Positions 49,319-57,037 of a stretch of DNA of 64,000 bases are shown in pieces. A program made the position numbers and the translations under genes. Below the pieces are notes generated by a model. It was not told where the DNA came from, did not search any database, and worked only from the letters and a program-made list of their open reading frames with translations. Source of the DNA: CAIMUS01 sp963708455 (GTDB lineage Bacteria; Pseudomonadota; Gammaproteobacteria; Competibacterales; Competibacteraceae); NCBI GenBank assembly GCA_963708455.1, contig CAVPSQ010000010.1:1364001-1428000 (forward strand), written 5' to 3'. Position 1 is the first letter of the stretch; each line of letters opens with the position of its first letter.

Positions 49319-49603
49319 ATGCAATTCGAATGGGATGAACACAAGAACAAGCGTAACCAGCGCGAGCATGGCTTAAGCTTCGAGACAGCCGCGCTGGTGT
49401 TCCGTGATCCCGATGTACTCAGTGAGTTGGACAGACGTTATCAAGATATCGAAGAACGCTGGCACAGCATTGGTCGCATTGGAACAACAGTGATCTATGT
49501 ATCTCATACCGTGGTGGAAAGCGAACATGGCGAAGAAATCATCCGTATCATCTCAGCCCGAAAAGCTACGTCGGTTGAACAACGAAACTATTACACTCGA
49601 TGA
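49319..49603 (+). CDS. brnT: BrnT-family ribonuclease toxin
   Basis: 94 residues with the BrnT signature (FEWDEHKNKRNQREHGLSFETAALVF, then RIISARKATSVEQRNYY). Inhibits translation by RNA cleavage in the characterised family. The ATG at 49319 has GATGAG upstream. The toxin is encoded before the antitoxin, as usual for brnTA, and overlaps it by 77 bp. No frameshift. Confidence 0.93.
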   Translation: MQFEWDEHKNKRNQREHGLSFETAALVFRDPDVLSELDRRYQDIEERWHSIGRIGTTVIYVSHTVVESEHGEEIIRIISARKATSVEQRNYYTR

Positions 49604-49844
49604 ACGAGCCAAAGCCGAATTAGCAGCCCTCGAAGGACGCCCTATCGATCTGACGGACCCGGATGCGCCCAGAATTACCGATTGGAGCACGGCGCAACGC
49701 GGTAAATTCTATAGGCCCGTCAAACAGCAAATTACCCTCCATCTGGATAGGGACGTGCTCGAATGGTTTATGAAACAATCGGGTGAATATCAATCTTTGA
49801 TCAACGAAGCGTGCCGGGAATATATGCACCAACACGACAAGTAG
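49527..49844 (+). CDS. brnA: BrnA-family antitoxin
   Basis: 105 residues. The C-terminal ribbon-helix-helix half (PVKQQITLHLDRDVLEWFMKQSGEYQSLINEACREYM) is typical of BrnA, which represses its own operon. It overlaps the brnT end by 77 bp, so both start and stop are nested. Alternative starts further in are possible. Confidence 0.9.
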   Translation: MAKKSSVSSQPEKLRRLNNETITLDERAKAELAALEGRPIDLTDPDAPRITDWSTAQRGKFYRPVKQQITLHLDRDVLEWFMKQSGEYQSLINEACREYMHQHDK

Positions 49845-49854
49845 AGCCATACAC

Positions 49855-50313
49855 ATGACGCTGCCACAATCCTCATTGACAGACCGCATTCAAACCCTGG
49901 ACGACGTCACCGCCCGGCGGCTGCTCACCACCTTTGCCCGCGCCCAGACGCCGCCGGTTGCTACTCAGGTCACTCCTGCATTGGCGCAGGCGCTGCGTGA
50001 GTTGGCCCCGGAACCGGTCACCAGCCCCGTCACCGAAGGCGACGCCGCCCGCGCCGCTCTACTGCTGCTCGCGCAAGACCCGCAACAACGTCCAATGCTC
50101 ACCGCTCTGCTCGACGGCCCGGCGCCGGAACGTTTCGGCGTGCTGGAAACCACCGCCCTGGTCAGCGCCCTGTTGATCGTGCTGCAAATCCACGTCCGCT
50201 TCGAGCGCCATAAGGACGGCAGTTACAGCTTCAAAATCGAAAAGAAACCGACCGATGCCACCGTACTGAAAGTAGTGGTGCAGAAACTGCTAACGTTGAT
50301 GAAAATGGAGTAA
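49855..50313 (+). CDS. Hypothetical protein downstream of brnTA
   Basis: 152 residues. The first about 90 residues are helical and Ala/Pro/Leu-rich (LDDVTARRLLTTFARA..., REL...). One hydrophobic segment (LETTALVSALLIVLQIHV) is followed by FERHKDGSYSFKIEKKPTDATVLKVVVQKLL. I do not recognise the family. It starts 11 bp after brnA and is coded in the same direction, so it may be part of the CHAT-brnTA transcript; a helper or effector-associated role is only a guess. Confidence 0.6.
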   Translation: MTLPQSSLTDRIQTLDDVTARRLLTTFARAQTPPVATQVTPALAQALRELAPEPVTSPVTEGDAARAALLLLAQDPQQRPMLTALLDGPAPERFGVLETTALVSALLIVLQIHVRFERHKDGSYSFKIEKKPTDATVLKVVVQKLLTLMKME

Positions 50314-50357
50314 TTCTATGGTTTCGCTAATAGTTATCCAGACATTCGTTGCCACTG

Positions 50358-50432
50358 GCGCCCTGGGAGCGCCGCACCCCAGTGCGGCTCTCACTACAAA
50401 TGCCGCACTGGGGTGCGGCGGTCCCAGGGGCG
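50358..50432. repeat. Long hairpin repeat (dispersed palindrome, GCACCCCAGTGCGG variant)
   Basis: Near-perfect inverted arms CCTGGGAGCGCCGCACCCCA / TGGGGTGCGGCGGTCCCAGG with a loop of about 15 bp. It ends the CHAT-brnTA region and may work as a transcription stop in either direction. No gene is present in 50314-50532 otherwise. Confidence 0.75.
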
Positions 50433-50532
50433 TCCTCCAGCGACGCCACCAGGATTACATCCGGGTCGGTCGGGACTGAACCGTGAAGCCAAAGCCGGTC
50501 TTCGGCTGCACGTTGAGTCCCCATCACCCATT

Positions 50533-51225
50533 ATGCCCACCAAGACCCCTCTCATTAAGATTCGTGAGCTTCATAAGAGTTACCTGGAAGGCAAAAACCA
50601 CCGCACCCTCTTTAGCCAGTTAGACCTGGACATCACCAGCGGCGAGTTTGTCGCTCTGGTGGGGCGTTCCGGCTCCGGTAAATCTACCCTGCTCAATCTG
50701 ATCAGCGGCATTGATCTGCCTGACGCCGGTCAGATTCAAGTGGGCGATTGCGTGATCAATGCCCTCAATGAGACGGAGCGGACCCGGTTTCGGCGCCGGC
50801 AGATCGGATTCGTGTTCCAATTCTTCAACCTCATCCCCACGCTCACCGTTGAGGAAAATGTACTGCTGCCCCTGGAACTCAACCAACTGCAAGGCGCCGA
50901 GCAGCAGCAGCGCGTCTTCAGCCTGCTGGAGCAGGTTGGCCTCGTTGACCGCCGCGGCAGCTTTCCTGAGCAACTGTCCGGTGGTGAGCAGCAGCGCCTG
51001 GCCATCGTGCGCGCCCTGGCTCACGCCCCCGTGCTGGTATTGGCGGACGAACCCACCGGGAATCTGGACACTGACAATGGCAACCGCGTCATGGAATTGC
51101 TGCGGCAGCTTCATCAGCAAGTCGGCAGCACGGTGCTGATGGTCACTCACAGCCTGGAAATCGCGGCGCAGGCGGACCGTATCCTGCGCCTGGAAGCCGG
51201 CCAGATTCGGGAGCTCGCGCCTTGA
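50533..51225 (+). CDS. LolD/MacB-type ABC transporter ATPase (AttE-like)
   Basis: 230 residues. Walker A GRSGSGKST, Q-loop FVFQFFNLIPTLTV, signature LSGGEQQRLAIVRAL, Walker B VLADEPTGNLD and switch His MVTHSLE are complete; it is of the LolD/MacB mechanotransmission group. The start at 50533 (MPTKTPLIKIRELHKSY) gives the normal family start. The TGA stop overlaps the TTG start of the permease gene. Confidence 0.92.
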   Translation: MPTKTPLIKIRELHKSYLEGKNHRTLFSQLDLDITSGEFVALVGRSGSGKSTLLNLISGIDLPDAGQIQVGDCVINALNETERTRFRRRQIGFVFQFFNLIPTLTVEENVLLPLELNQLQGAEQQQRVFSLLEQVGLVDRRGSFPEQLSGGEQQRLAIVRALAHAPVLVLADEPTGNLDTDNGNRVMELLRQLHQQVGSTVLMVTHSLEIAAQADRILRLEAGQIRELAP

Positions 51226-53723
51226 GCCCACTGCTGTGGCGCAGCGTGCTGCGCCATCTAGCCCGCCATCCCTGGCAATTGGGCCTGTCCATCCTGGGCA
51301 TTGCACTGGGGGTGGCGGTGGTACTGGCGGTGGACCTGGCTAATGCCAGCGCCCGTAAAGGCTTTGAACTGTCCATGGAGCAGGTTACCGGGCGCGCGAC
51401 TCACCAGATTGCCGGCGGTCCGCAGGAGGTTCCCGAAGAGGTTTATGTCCGCCTGCGGCTGGAACTGGGCCTGCGGGATGCAGCCCCCGTGGTGTCCGGT
51501 TACGTGGCCCTGGCCGGGCAACCAGGCCGGCTACTGCAGGTGCTCGGCGTGGATCTGTTCGCAGAGGCGCCGTTGCGGGCCTATCTCAGTGACCTCGGCG
51601 ACAGCGGCGCCGATCTGACTGCCTTACTGATTCAGCCGGGCGCCGCCCTCCTCCCGGCGGAGCTGGATTCAGAACCGGAGCTCCTCGCGGGCGAACAGCG
51701 GGTGCAACTCCACCGCGTCGGGCGGCTGCCCGACAGGCTGAAAGATATCGTTATTACCGACATCAGCACCGCCCAGGTGTTGCTCGGCAAAAAAGGCCGC
51801 CTCAGCCATATCGATCTGATCATACCCGCGGGCACCGAGGGTGAACGCCTGCACCTCCAGCTCAGGGACTGGCTGCCGCCGGGCCTGCGGCTCGAGCCGG
51901 TGGCCGCGCGTAACCAGGCCACGGCCGACCTGAGCGCCGCCTTCGCCCTGAACCTGACCGCCATGAGCCTGCTGGCCCTGGTGGTAGGCATGTTCCTGAT
52001 CTACAACACCATGACCTTCTCCGTGGTGCAGCGCCGCGCCCTGCTGGGCATGCTGCGCGCCTTGGGCGTCAGCCGCCGGGAGATTTTCATGGTGGTCCTG
52101 GGGGAGGCGCTGCTCCTCGGCCTGGCCGGCGTCCTGCTGGGCAGTCTGCTCGGTCTGTGGCTCGGCACCGCCCTGGTGCACCTGGTCACCCGCACCATCA
52201 ACGATCTGTACTACGTGCTGAGCGTCCGGGAGTTCTATCTCGCTCCCCTGTCGTTGCTCAAGGGCGCCACCCTGGGTATCCTGGCCACCCTGCTGGCGGC
52301 CTGGCTGCCCGCCTGGGAGGCCGCCAACGCACCGCCGGGGGCGGCCCTGAGCCGCGCTCATCTGGAATCCCGCTGGCGGGCCGCCCTGCCCCGGCTGGTC
52401 CTGGCAGGTCTGGTGCTGCTGGCGGCAAGCGGGCTGCTATTAGGGCTGTCCCGTGGGCTGGTGGCTGGCTTCACGGGTCTGTTCACTCTGATCCTGAGCT
52501 GCGCTTTACTCACTCCGGGCTGCATGATCCTGCTGATCCGCATCAACCGGCGGTTGAGCGTGCGTTTAGGTCTGTTGCCACGAATGGCTACCCGCGACTT
52601 GGCCAGACACCTGAGCCGCACTGGCGTGGCGGTGGCCGCGCTGATGGTGGCCTTTGCCACCACGGTGGGAGTCGGCATCATGGTGGACAGCTTCCGGAGT
52701 GGCGTCGCCTTGTGGATCAACGACCTGGTGAATGCGGATATCTATATGGCGCCGATCGCCCTGGAGACTGGCGCCGGCACACCGGACCTGCGTCCGGAAG
52801 TGATTGCGGCGGCGCGGGCTGTCCCCGGGGTGGCGGCCCTGTCCACCTACCGGCGCGTGGACGTGCCGGTGCAGGGCCGGCCGGCGCAACTGCTGGCGGT
52901 GGAACTGGCGCCTCAGGCGAAGCGCGGCTACCACCTGATAGCCGGCCGTCCGGATATCGCCTGGCAGGCATTCGAAGCGGGGGGTGCGGTCATTATCTCC
53001 GAGCCCTTGGCCTATCGTTATCGGTTGGGGGTTGGCGACAGGCTGGTTCTGGACACCGACCGGGGTTCCCAGGCTTTTCCCATTGCCGGCGTGTTCCTCG
53101 ATTACGGCTCGGAGCACGGCCGGATTCTGATTCACCGCCACACGTATGACGCTCACTGGAACGACCGGATAGTGAACTCGTCGGCCCTCTATGCCGAGCC
53201 TGGTGTGGATCCCAACGTCGTACGCCAGCGATTGGAACATACGGTCGGGCCCCTGCAGGGGCTGGCGCTGCGCGGCAACCGGCATATTCAGGAATACACC
53301 CTGGACGTCTTCGACCGCACCTTCACCATCACCCGGGTGCTGCGCCTGCTGGCCGTGGCCGTGGCCTTCGTGGGCGTGCTGAGCGCCTTGATGGCCATGC
53401 AACTGGAGCGGGCGCGGGAGTTCGCCATCTTGCGAGCCATTGGTATGACCCCGGCCGAGATCGCTAGGCTGGTGTCCCTGGAAACCGGCTTCATGGGTCT
53501 CGTCGCCGGCCTGTTGGCTATCCCCGTAGGTCTGCTGCTCGCGGCCGTGCTGATTTTTGTCATCAACCGGCGGGCTTTCGGCTGGACTCTGCCCTATCAG
53601 GTCGATCCCTGGATTCTGGTCCAGGCGGTCGTGCTGGCGCTGTTCGCGGCCCTGCTGGCGGGGCTCTATCCCAGTTGGCGCATGGCCCGCTCCCGGCCCG
53701 CCGCTGCGTTGCGCACCGAGTAA
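51222..53723 (+). CDS. FtsX-like ABC transporter permease (AttFG-like), TTG start
   Basis: 833 residues with about ten hydrophobic segments. There are two periplasmic core-domain/FtsX halves (first around residues 30-390, second from about 400), the DUF214/FtsX pattern. It is the fused equivalent of AttF+AttG. TTG at 51222 overlaps the ATPase stop (TTGA), which sets the start and shows translational coupling. It probably extracts a substrate from the inner membrane together with the AttH-like protein downstream. Confidence 0.88.
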   Translation: MSPLLWRSVLRHLARHPWQLGLSILGIALGVAVVLAVDLANASARKGFELSMEQVTGRATHQIAGGPQEVPEEVYVRLRLELGLRDAAPVVSGYVALAGQPGRLLQVLGVDLFAEAPLRAYLSDLGDSGADLTALLIQPGAALLPAELDSEPELLAGEQRVQLHRVGRLPDRLKDIVITDISTAQVLLGKKGRLSHIDLIIPAGTEGERLHLQLRDWLPPGLRLEPVAARNQATADLSAAFALNLTAMSLLALVVGMFLIYNTMTFSVVQRRALLGMLRALGVSRREIFMVVLGEALLLGLAGVLLGSLLGLWLGTALVHLVTRTINDLYYVLSVREFYLAPLSLLKGATLGILATLLAAWLPAWEAANAPPGAALSRAHLESRWRAALPRLVLAGLVLLAASGLLLGLSRGLVAGFTGLFTLILSCALLTPGCMILLIRINRRLSVRLGLLPRMATRDLARHLSRTGVAVAALMVAFATTVGVGIMVDSFRSGVALWINDLVNADIYMAPIALETGAGTPDLRPEVIAAARAVPGVAALSTYRRVDVPVQGRPAQLLAVELAPQAKRGYHLIAGRPDIAWQAFEAGGAVIISEPLAYRYRLGVGDRLVLDTDRGSQAFPIAGVFLDYGSEHGRILIHRHTYDAHWNDRIVNSSALYAEPGVDPNVVRQRLEHTVGPLQGLALRGNRHIQEYTLDVFDRTFTITRVLRLLAVAVAFVGVLSALMAMQLERAREFAILRAIGMTPAEIARLVSLETGFMGLVAGLLAIPVGLLLAAVLIFVINRRAFGWTLPYQVDPWILVQAVVLALFAALLAGLYPSWRMARSRPAAALRTE

Positions 53724-53726
53724 CCC

Positions 53727-54875
53727 ATGAGTCGGTATCTGCTCTTTTTTCTGCTGGCCGCCGTCCTGCTGAGCTTCAGTCTGTATCGTTACCTGGCCGA
53801 TCCAGCAACGCCTGCCGTCACGACCTCGGTGGGCTCAGCCCTGGGAGGCGGAGCGACTGAAGGCTACACCCGGGCCTATGCTCCCCGGCCGTTTGTTTTT
53901 CCCGACGACCACGGCCCCCACCCGGATTTTCGCACCGAATGGTGGTATGTCACCGGCAATCTGGCCGATTCCCAGGGCCGCCGTTTTGGCTACCAGCTCA
54001 CCTTGTTCCGTATCGCCGTCTCTCCTGATCTGCCGGCAGCGGATTCGGCCTGGCGCACCCAGCAGATTTACATGGGCCATTTCGCCGTGACCGACGTGGC
54101 GGCGCAACGCCACTACGGTTTCGAACGCTTCAGCCGCGCGGCGGTGGGACTGGCCGGCGCCCAGGCCAGCCCGTTCCGGGTCTGGCTGGAAGACTGGTCG
54201 CTCACCGGAACGGCTCAGGCTGCTTTCCCGCTGCGGGTGCAGGCCCGGGAACAAGGTGTCGCCATCGAACTGACGCTGGAAACCGCTAAACCGCCCGTAT
54301 TACAGGGAGAATCCGGCCTGAGCCAGAAGAGCGCCGAGCCGGGCAACGCGTCCTATTACTACTCCTACACCCACCTGCCAACCCGGGGCGTGGTCACCGT
54401 AGGAGCAGAGCGCTTCGAGGTCAGCGGCGCCAGTTGGCTGGACCGGGAATGGAGCACCAGCGCCCTCGGACCGGAGCAGAGTGGCTGGGACTGGTTCGCT
54501 TTGCAACTGGATGACGGCCGGGAACTCATGTTTTACCGGCTCCGCCGTAAGGACGGCGGCGTGGATCCTCACAGTAGCGGCGTGCTGGTCAGTAGGGAGG
54601 GTACTGCCCGGCGACTGCGGTCAGGAGAGGTGGAACTCAACGTTCTGGAGACCTGGACCAGCCCGCACAGCGGCGATGAGTATCCGGCCCGCTGGCGGTT
54701 GCGCCTGCCCGCTGAGGCGATGGAACTGACCATCACGCCCCGGGTAGCGGATCAGGAAATGCGGGTGCAGGTGCGGTATTGGGAAGGCGCGGTAGCTGTG
54801 GCCGGCCGTTCTGGCGGAGAACGGGTCAGTGGTCAAGGTTACCTGGAAATGACACGCTACGAGAGTAGACCCTAA
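53727..54875 (+). CDS. AttH/CrtC-fold exported protein
   Basis: 382 residues: an N-terminal signal/anchor (YLLFFLLAAVLLSFSLYRYLA), then a lipocalin-like tandem beta-barrel of the AttH/carotenoid hydratase (DUF2006) family (HPDFRTEWWYVTGNLADSQGRRFGYQLTLFR, ASWLDREWSTSALGPEQSGWDWFALQLDDGRELMFYRLR). In the att cluster such a protein is the periplasmic partner of the exporter. It starts 3 bp after the permease stop. The ligand is unknown. Confidence 0.88.
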   Translation: MSRYLLFFLLAAVLLSFSLYRYLADPATPAVTTSVGSALGGGATEGYTRAYAPRPFVFPDDHGPHPDFRTEWWYVTGNLADSQGRRFGYQLTLFRIAVSPDLPAADSAWRTQQIYMGHFAVTDVAAQRHYGFERFSRAAVGLAGAQASPFRVWLEDWSLTGTAQAAFPLRVQAREQGVAIELTLETAKPPVLQGESGLSQKSAEPGNASYYYSYTHLPTRGVVTVGAERFEVSGASWLDREWSTSALGPEQSGWDWFALQLDDGRELMFYRLRRKDGGVDPHSSGVLVSREGTARRLRSGEVELNVLETWTSPHSGDEYPARWRLRLPAEAMELTITPRVADQEMRVQVRYWEGAVAVAGRSGGERVSGQGYLEMTRYESRP

Positions 54876-55429
54876 TGACTACCGGACAAAACCTCCTACG
54901 CTAGGTTTATAGGCAGGTAATCATTCAGTTTCCTCTCCCCCTGCTAAGGGGGAGAGGGCTAGGGTGAGGGGTAAGTCGTTGAAACTACTACCCTCACCCC
55001 CACCCCTCTCCCGCAAGCGGGCGAGGGGAGTGAACGGTTACAGTTTTTTTACACCTTTCAAATCCAGCCAGCAAATTATTCAAGTCTTTGTTGTTAAAAT
55101 CATTTTTCTTCCTTCCAGGGCCGAATCAGGCGCTATTTACCATATTATCTCAGGATAATTGTGTAAAATTTTCCGACACCTCGGTAACTCTAGACTAAGT
55201 ATTTATAACTATTAAATTTTAATTAATTTTCTGGCAAAACTACCAGCTTCGGGCCCGTATAAGTGTCAGCTTTTTTTACACTTTTAAACCAATGATTATT
55301 ATATATAAATTTATAAATTTTTTAAATTCAATAACATAAATTTTCGGCTTAAATATTGCTTTTATTTTGCGCTGGATAAGCCCATTCAGCGGGCTTTGAC
55401 CGGTGAACCTAACCCAAAGGCAATAAACC
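54876..55429. other. AT-rich intergenic segment with palindromic repeat
   Basis: No gene. 54938-55038 holds two C/G-rich palindromes; 54991-55038 is the reverse complement of a 48-bp sequence that the IS4-family element at 60879 interrupts. From 55050 on the sequence is AT-rich and may hold the promoter of the following PEP-CTERM remnant; no clear -35/-10 pair is claimed. Confidence 0.6.
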
Positions 55430-56247
55430 ATGACTGAAAACACTTCCCTGCAACAAAAACTCGAGTAGTACAGCACGACCGCCAAGGGTCAGACCACCCA
55501 TAGCCTGTCCGCCGCCGAAATCGCTGGCTACGCTGCCGCTACCGCCGCCGCCATGGCAATGGCCGGCGCCGCCGATGCCACCATCATCTACAGCGGGGTG
55601 CAGAACATTTCCGTCAGATCAACCCGAATGCGGTCGCGGCCGGCAGTACGTTCCATGACAGTTAAGTCAACCGCCATCGATATTGACGGTGGCGGGGCAG
55701 ATATCAATGCTGCGTCGTTTTTAGCTTGCAAATATCAGGATCCCATCAAGCTAAATATTTCGGCTTAGGCGTTGTTGAGCCGATCGGCGGGGCGCAGTTG
55801 CTTCAGGGAACAGCGCCATTTCCTGTTGTACCCGCGGTAAATCTTCCCATCAGCAACCAGGCAGGCCCCGGCGGAACCTTCGGGACTAGCGCTGGCGGAT
55901 TTTTACGCTTGGTGATCGCTGGCGGCACAGACCCAGGTAGCATTAATTTTGGCAACTTCGCTCTCGGCGTAACCGGCATCGCCGGCATCCAGCTCGCCAG
56001 CGGCAATTACGGCTGGATCCGCCTGCGTATCGACGATCTGGGACTCAATCAACCCTTTGGTGGGACCTACACCAACGGTCAGGGATTCCCCGACCAGGTG
56101 ACCGTCATCGACTGGGCCTACGATAACAGCGGCGCCCCCATCCACGTGGCCGATACGGTCCCCGAACCATCATCCCTGCTTCTGCTCGCCAGCGGCGCCG
56201 CCGGCATCGCCGCCTTCCGTCGCCGCAAGGCGGAACGGCGGGTCTAA
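55430..56247 (+). pseudogene. PEP-CTERM protein with UAG stop and frameshifts
   Basis: Start MTENTSLQQKLE at 55430 is followed by TAG at codon 13. The frame goes on as YSTTAKGQTTHSLSAAEIAGYAAATAAAMAMAGAADATIIYSGVQN. Other frames then carry INPNAVAAGSTFHDS, IDIDGGGADINAASF and LQISGSHQAKYFGLGVVEPIGGAQLLQG, ending in the PEP-CTERM tail DTVPEPSSLLLLASGAAGIAAFRRRK. At least two or three base changes break it. It would have been an exosortase substrate. Recoding of TAG is not needed to explain it, because frameshifts are present too. Confidence 0.75.
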
Positions 56248-56305
56248 AGCCGTGTGCGCGGCGGCGCTCCAGCCTGAAAGCGTCCTGGTGCCGCCGCGTA
56301 CCCCC

Positions 56306-56797
56306 ATGATCCTTACCTTCCACGACTACCGGCTGGAAGCCGTCTATCTGGCGGTCGGCGCCACCCAGCGCGAGGAGATTATCCACTTCTGGCGCGAGCA
56401 GCGGGCCGTCCTGAACCCCACGGAAGCTGAACGCCGCAGCCGGCAAGTCGTGTTCATGGTTCGCAACGGCGCGGGGGAACTGGCCGGACTGAGCTCGGTC
56501 GGCCTGAAGCGACTGCCTGAAGAAGACCGGCCTTATTACGCCTATCGCATGTTTTTGCGCCAGCAGGACCGGGCACCTTACCTGATGCGGGTGGTCACCA
56601 ATGCGACCCGTGATTTTCTTCGCGACTTCGACCATCCTCAAATCCAAGCGGCGGGGATGCTCATCGTCACCGAGAATCGTAAACTCATGCGCACCGGCAT
56701 CCGCCGTTACCTGGAGCGCCACGGTTATCGCTATCGGGGCCGGAACCGGAAGGGACTGGATGTGTGGGTGGCGGAGTTTGGACAGGAGATGCAATGA
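56306..56797 (+). CDS. GNAT-like hypothetical protein
   Basis: 163 residues. The pattern VFMVRNGAGELAGLSSVGL followed by an acidic and Arg-rich helix (LMRTGIRRYLERHGYRYRGRNRKG) suggests an acetyltransferase-like fold, but the acetyl-CoA motif is not clear. ATG at 56306 is taken; a GTG at 56252 extends it by 18 residues. Its last codons overlap the next gene by 4 bp (ATGA). Confidence 0.55.
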   Translation: MILTFHDYRLEAVYLAVGATQREEIIHFWREQRAVLNPTEAERRSRQVVFMVRNGAGELAGLSSVGLKRLPEEDRPYYAYRMFLRQQDRAPYLMRVVTNATRDFLRDFDHPQIQAAGMLIVTENRKLMRTGIRRYLERHGYRYRGRNRKGLDVWVAEFGQEMQ

Positions 56798-57024
56798 CGC
56801 CACTTCTTGAAAAACGCCGGCAGACCAAATGGGTGCATGCAGGAGTCTATGTTGCCGAAGTCGAAGTTGAACTGATTGACGACAGTGAAGGATGGTCACC
56901 CTATCTGTCAGTAGAGGACGCTTACCGGCTGGATGAGGTACGCACCGCGCTCCGGCGGGGCGATGTCGATGCCGCTGCGAAACTGGCGCGGGTATACGAG
57001 TTAACCCCGTTGGCAGTGGCGTAG
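56794..57024 (+). CDS. Hypothetical small protein paired with the GNAT-like gene
   Basis: 76 residues (KWVHAGVYVAEVEVELIDDSEGWSPYLSVEDAYRLDEVRTALRRGDVDAAAKLARVYEL), acidic, with AGGAG upstream of its ATG. Size, acidity and the ATGA overlap resemble an antitoxin, but no family is recognised. The 13-bp gap to the next gene suggests co-transcription with it. Confidence 0.6.
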   Translation: MTPLLEKRRQTKWVHAGVYVAEVEVELIDDSEGWSPYLSVEDAYRLDEVRTALRRGDVDAAAKLARVYELTPLAVA

Positions 57025-57037
57025 AGTGAGGTAATTC

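Noticed and set aside
49319..50313. brnTA and the following gene as part of a prophage
   Set aside because: No integrase, att site or phage structural gene is nearby.
55430..56247. Stop-codon recoding (UAG read-through) in the PEP-CTERM gene
   Set aside because: Frameshifts in the same gene and normal TAG use elsewhere make simple gene decay the better explanation.
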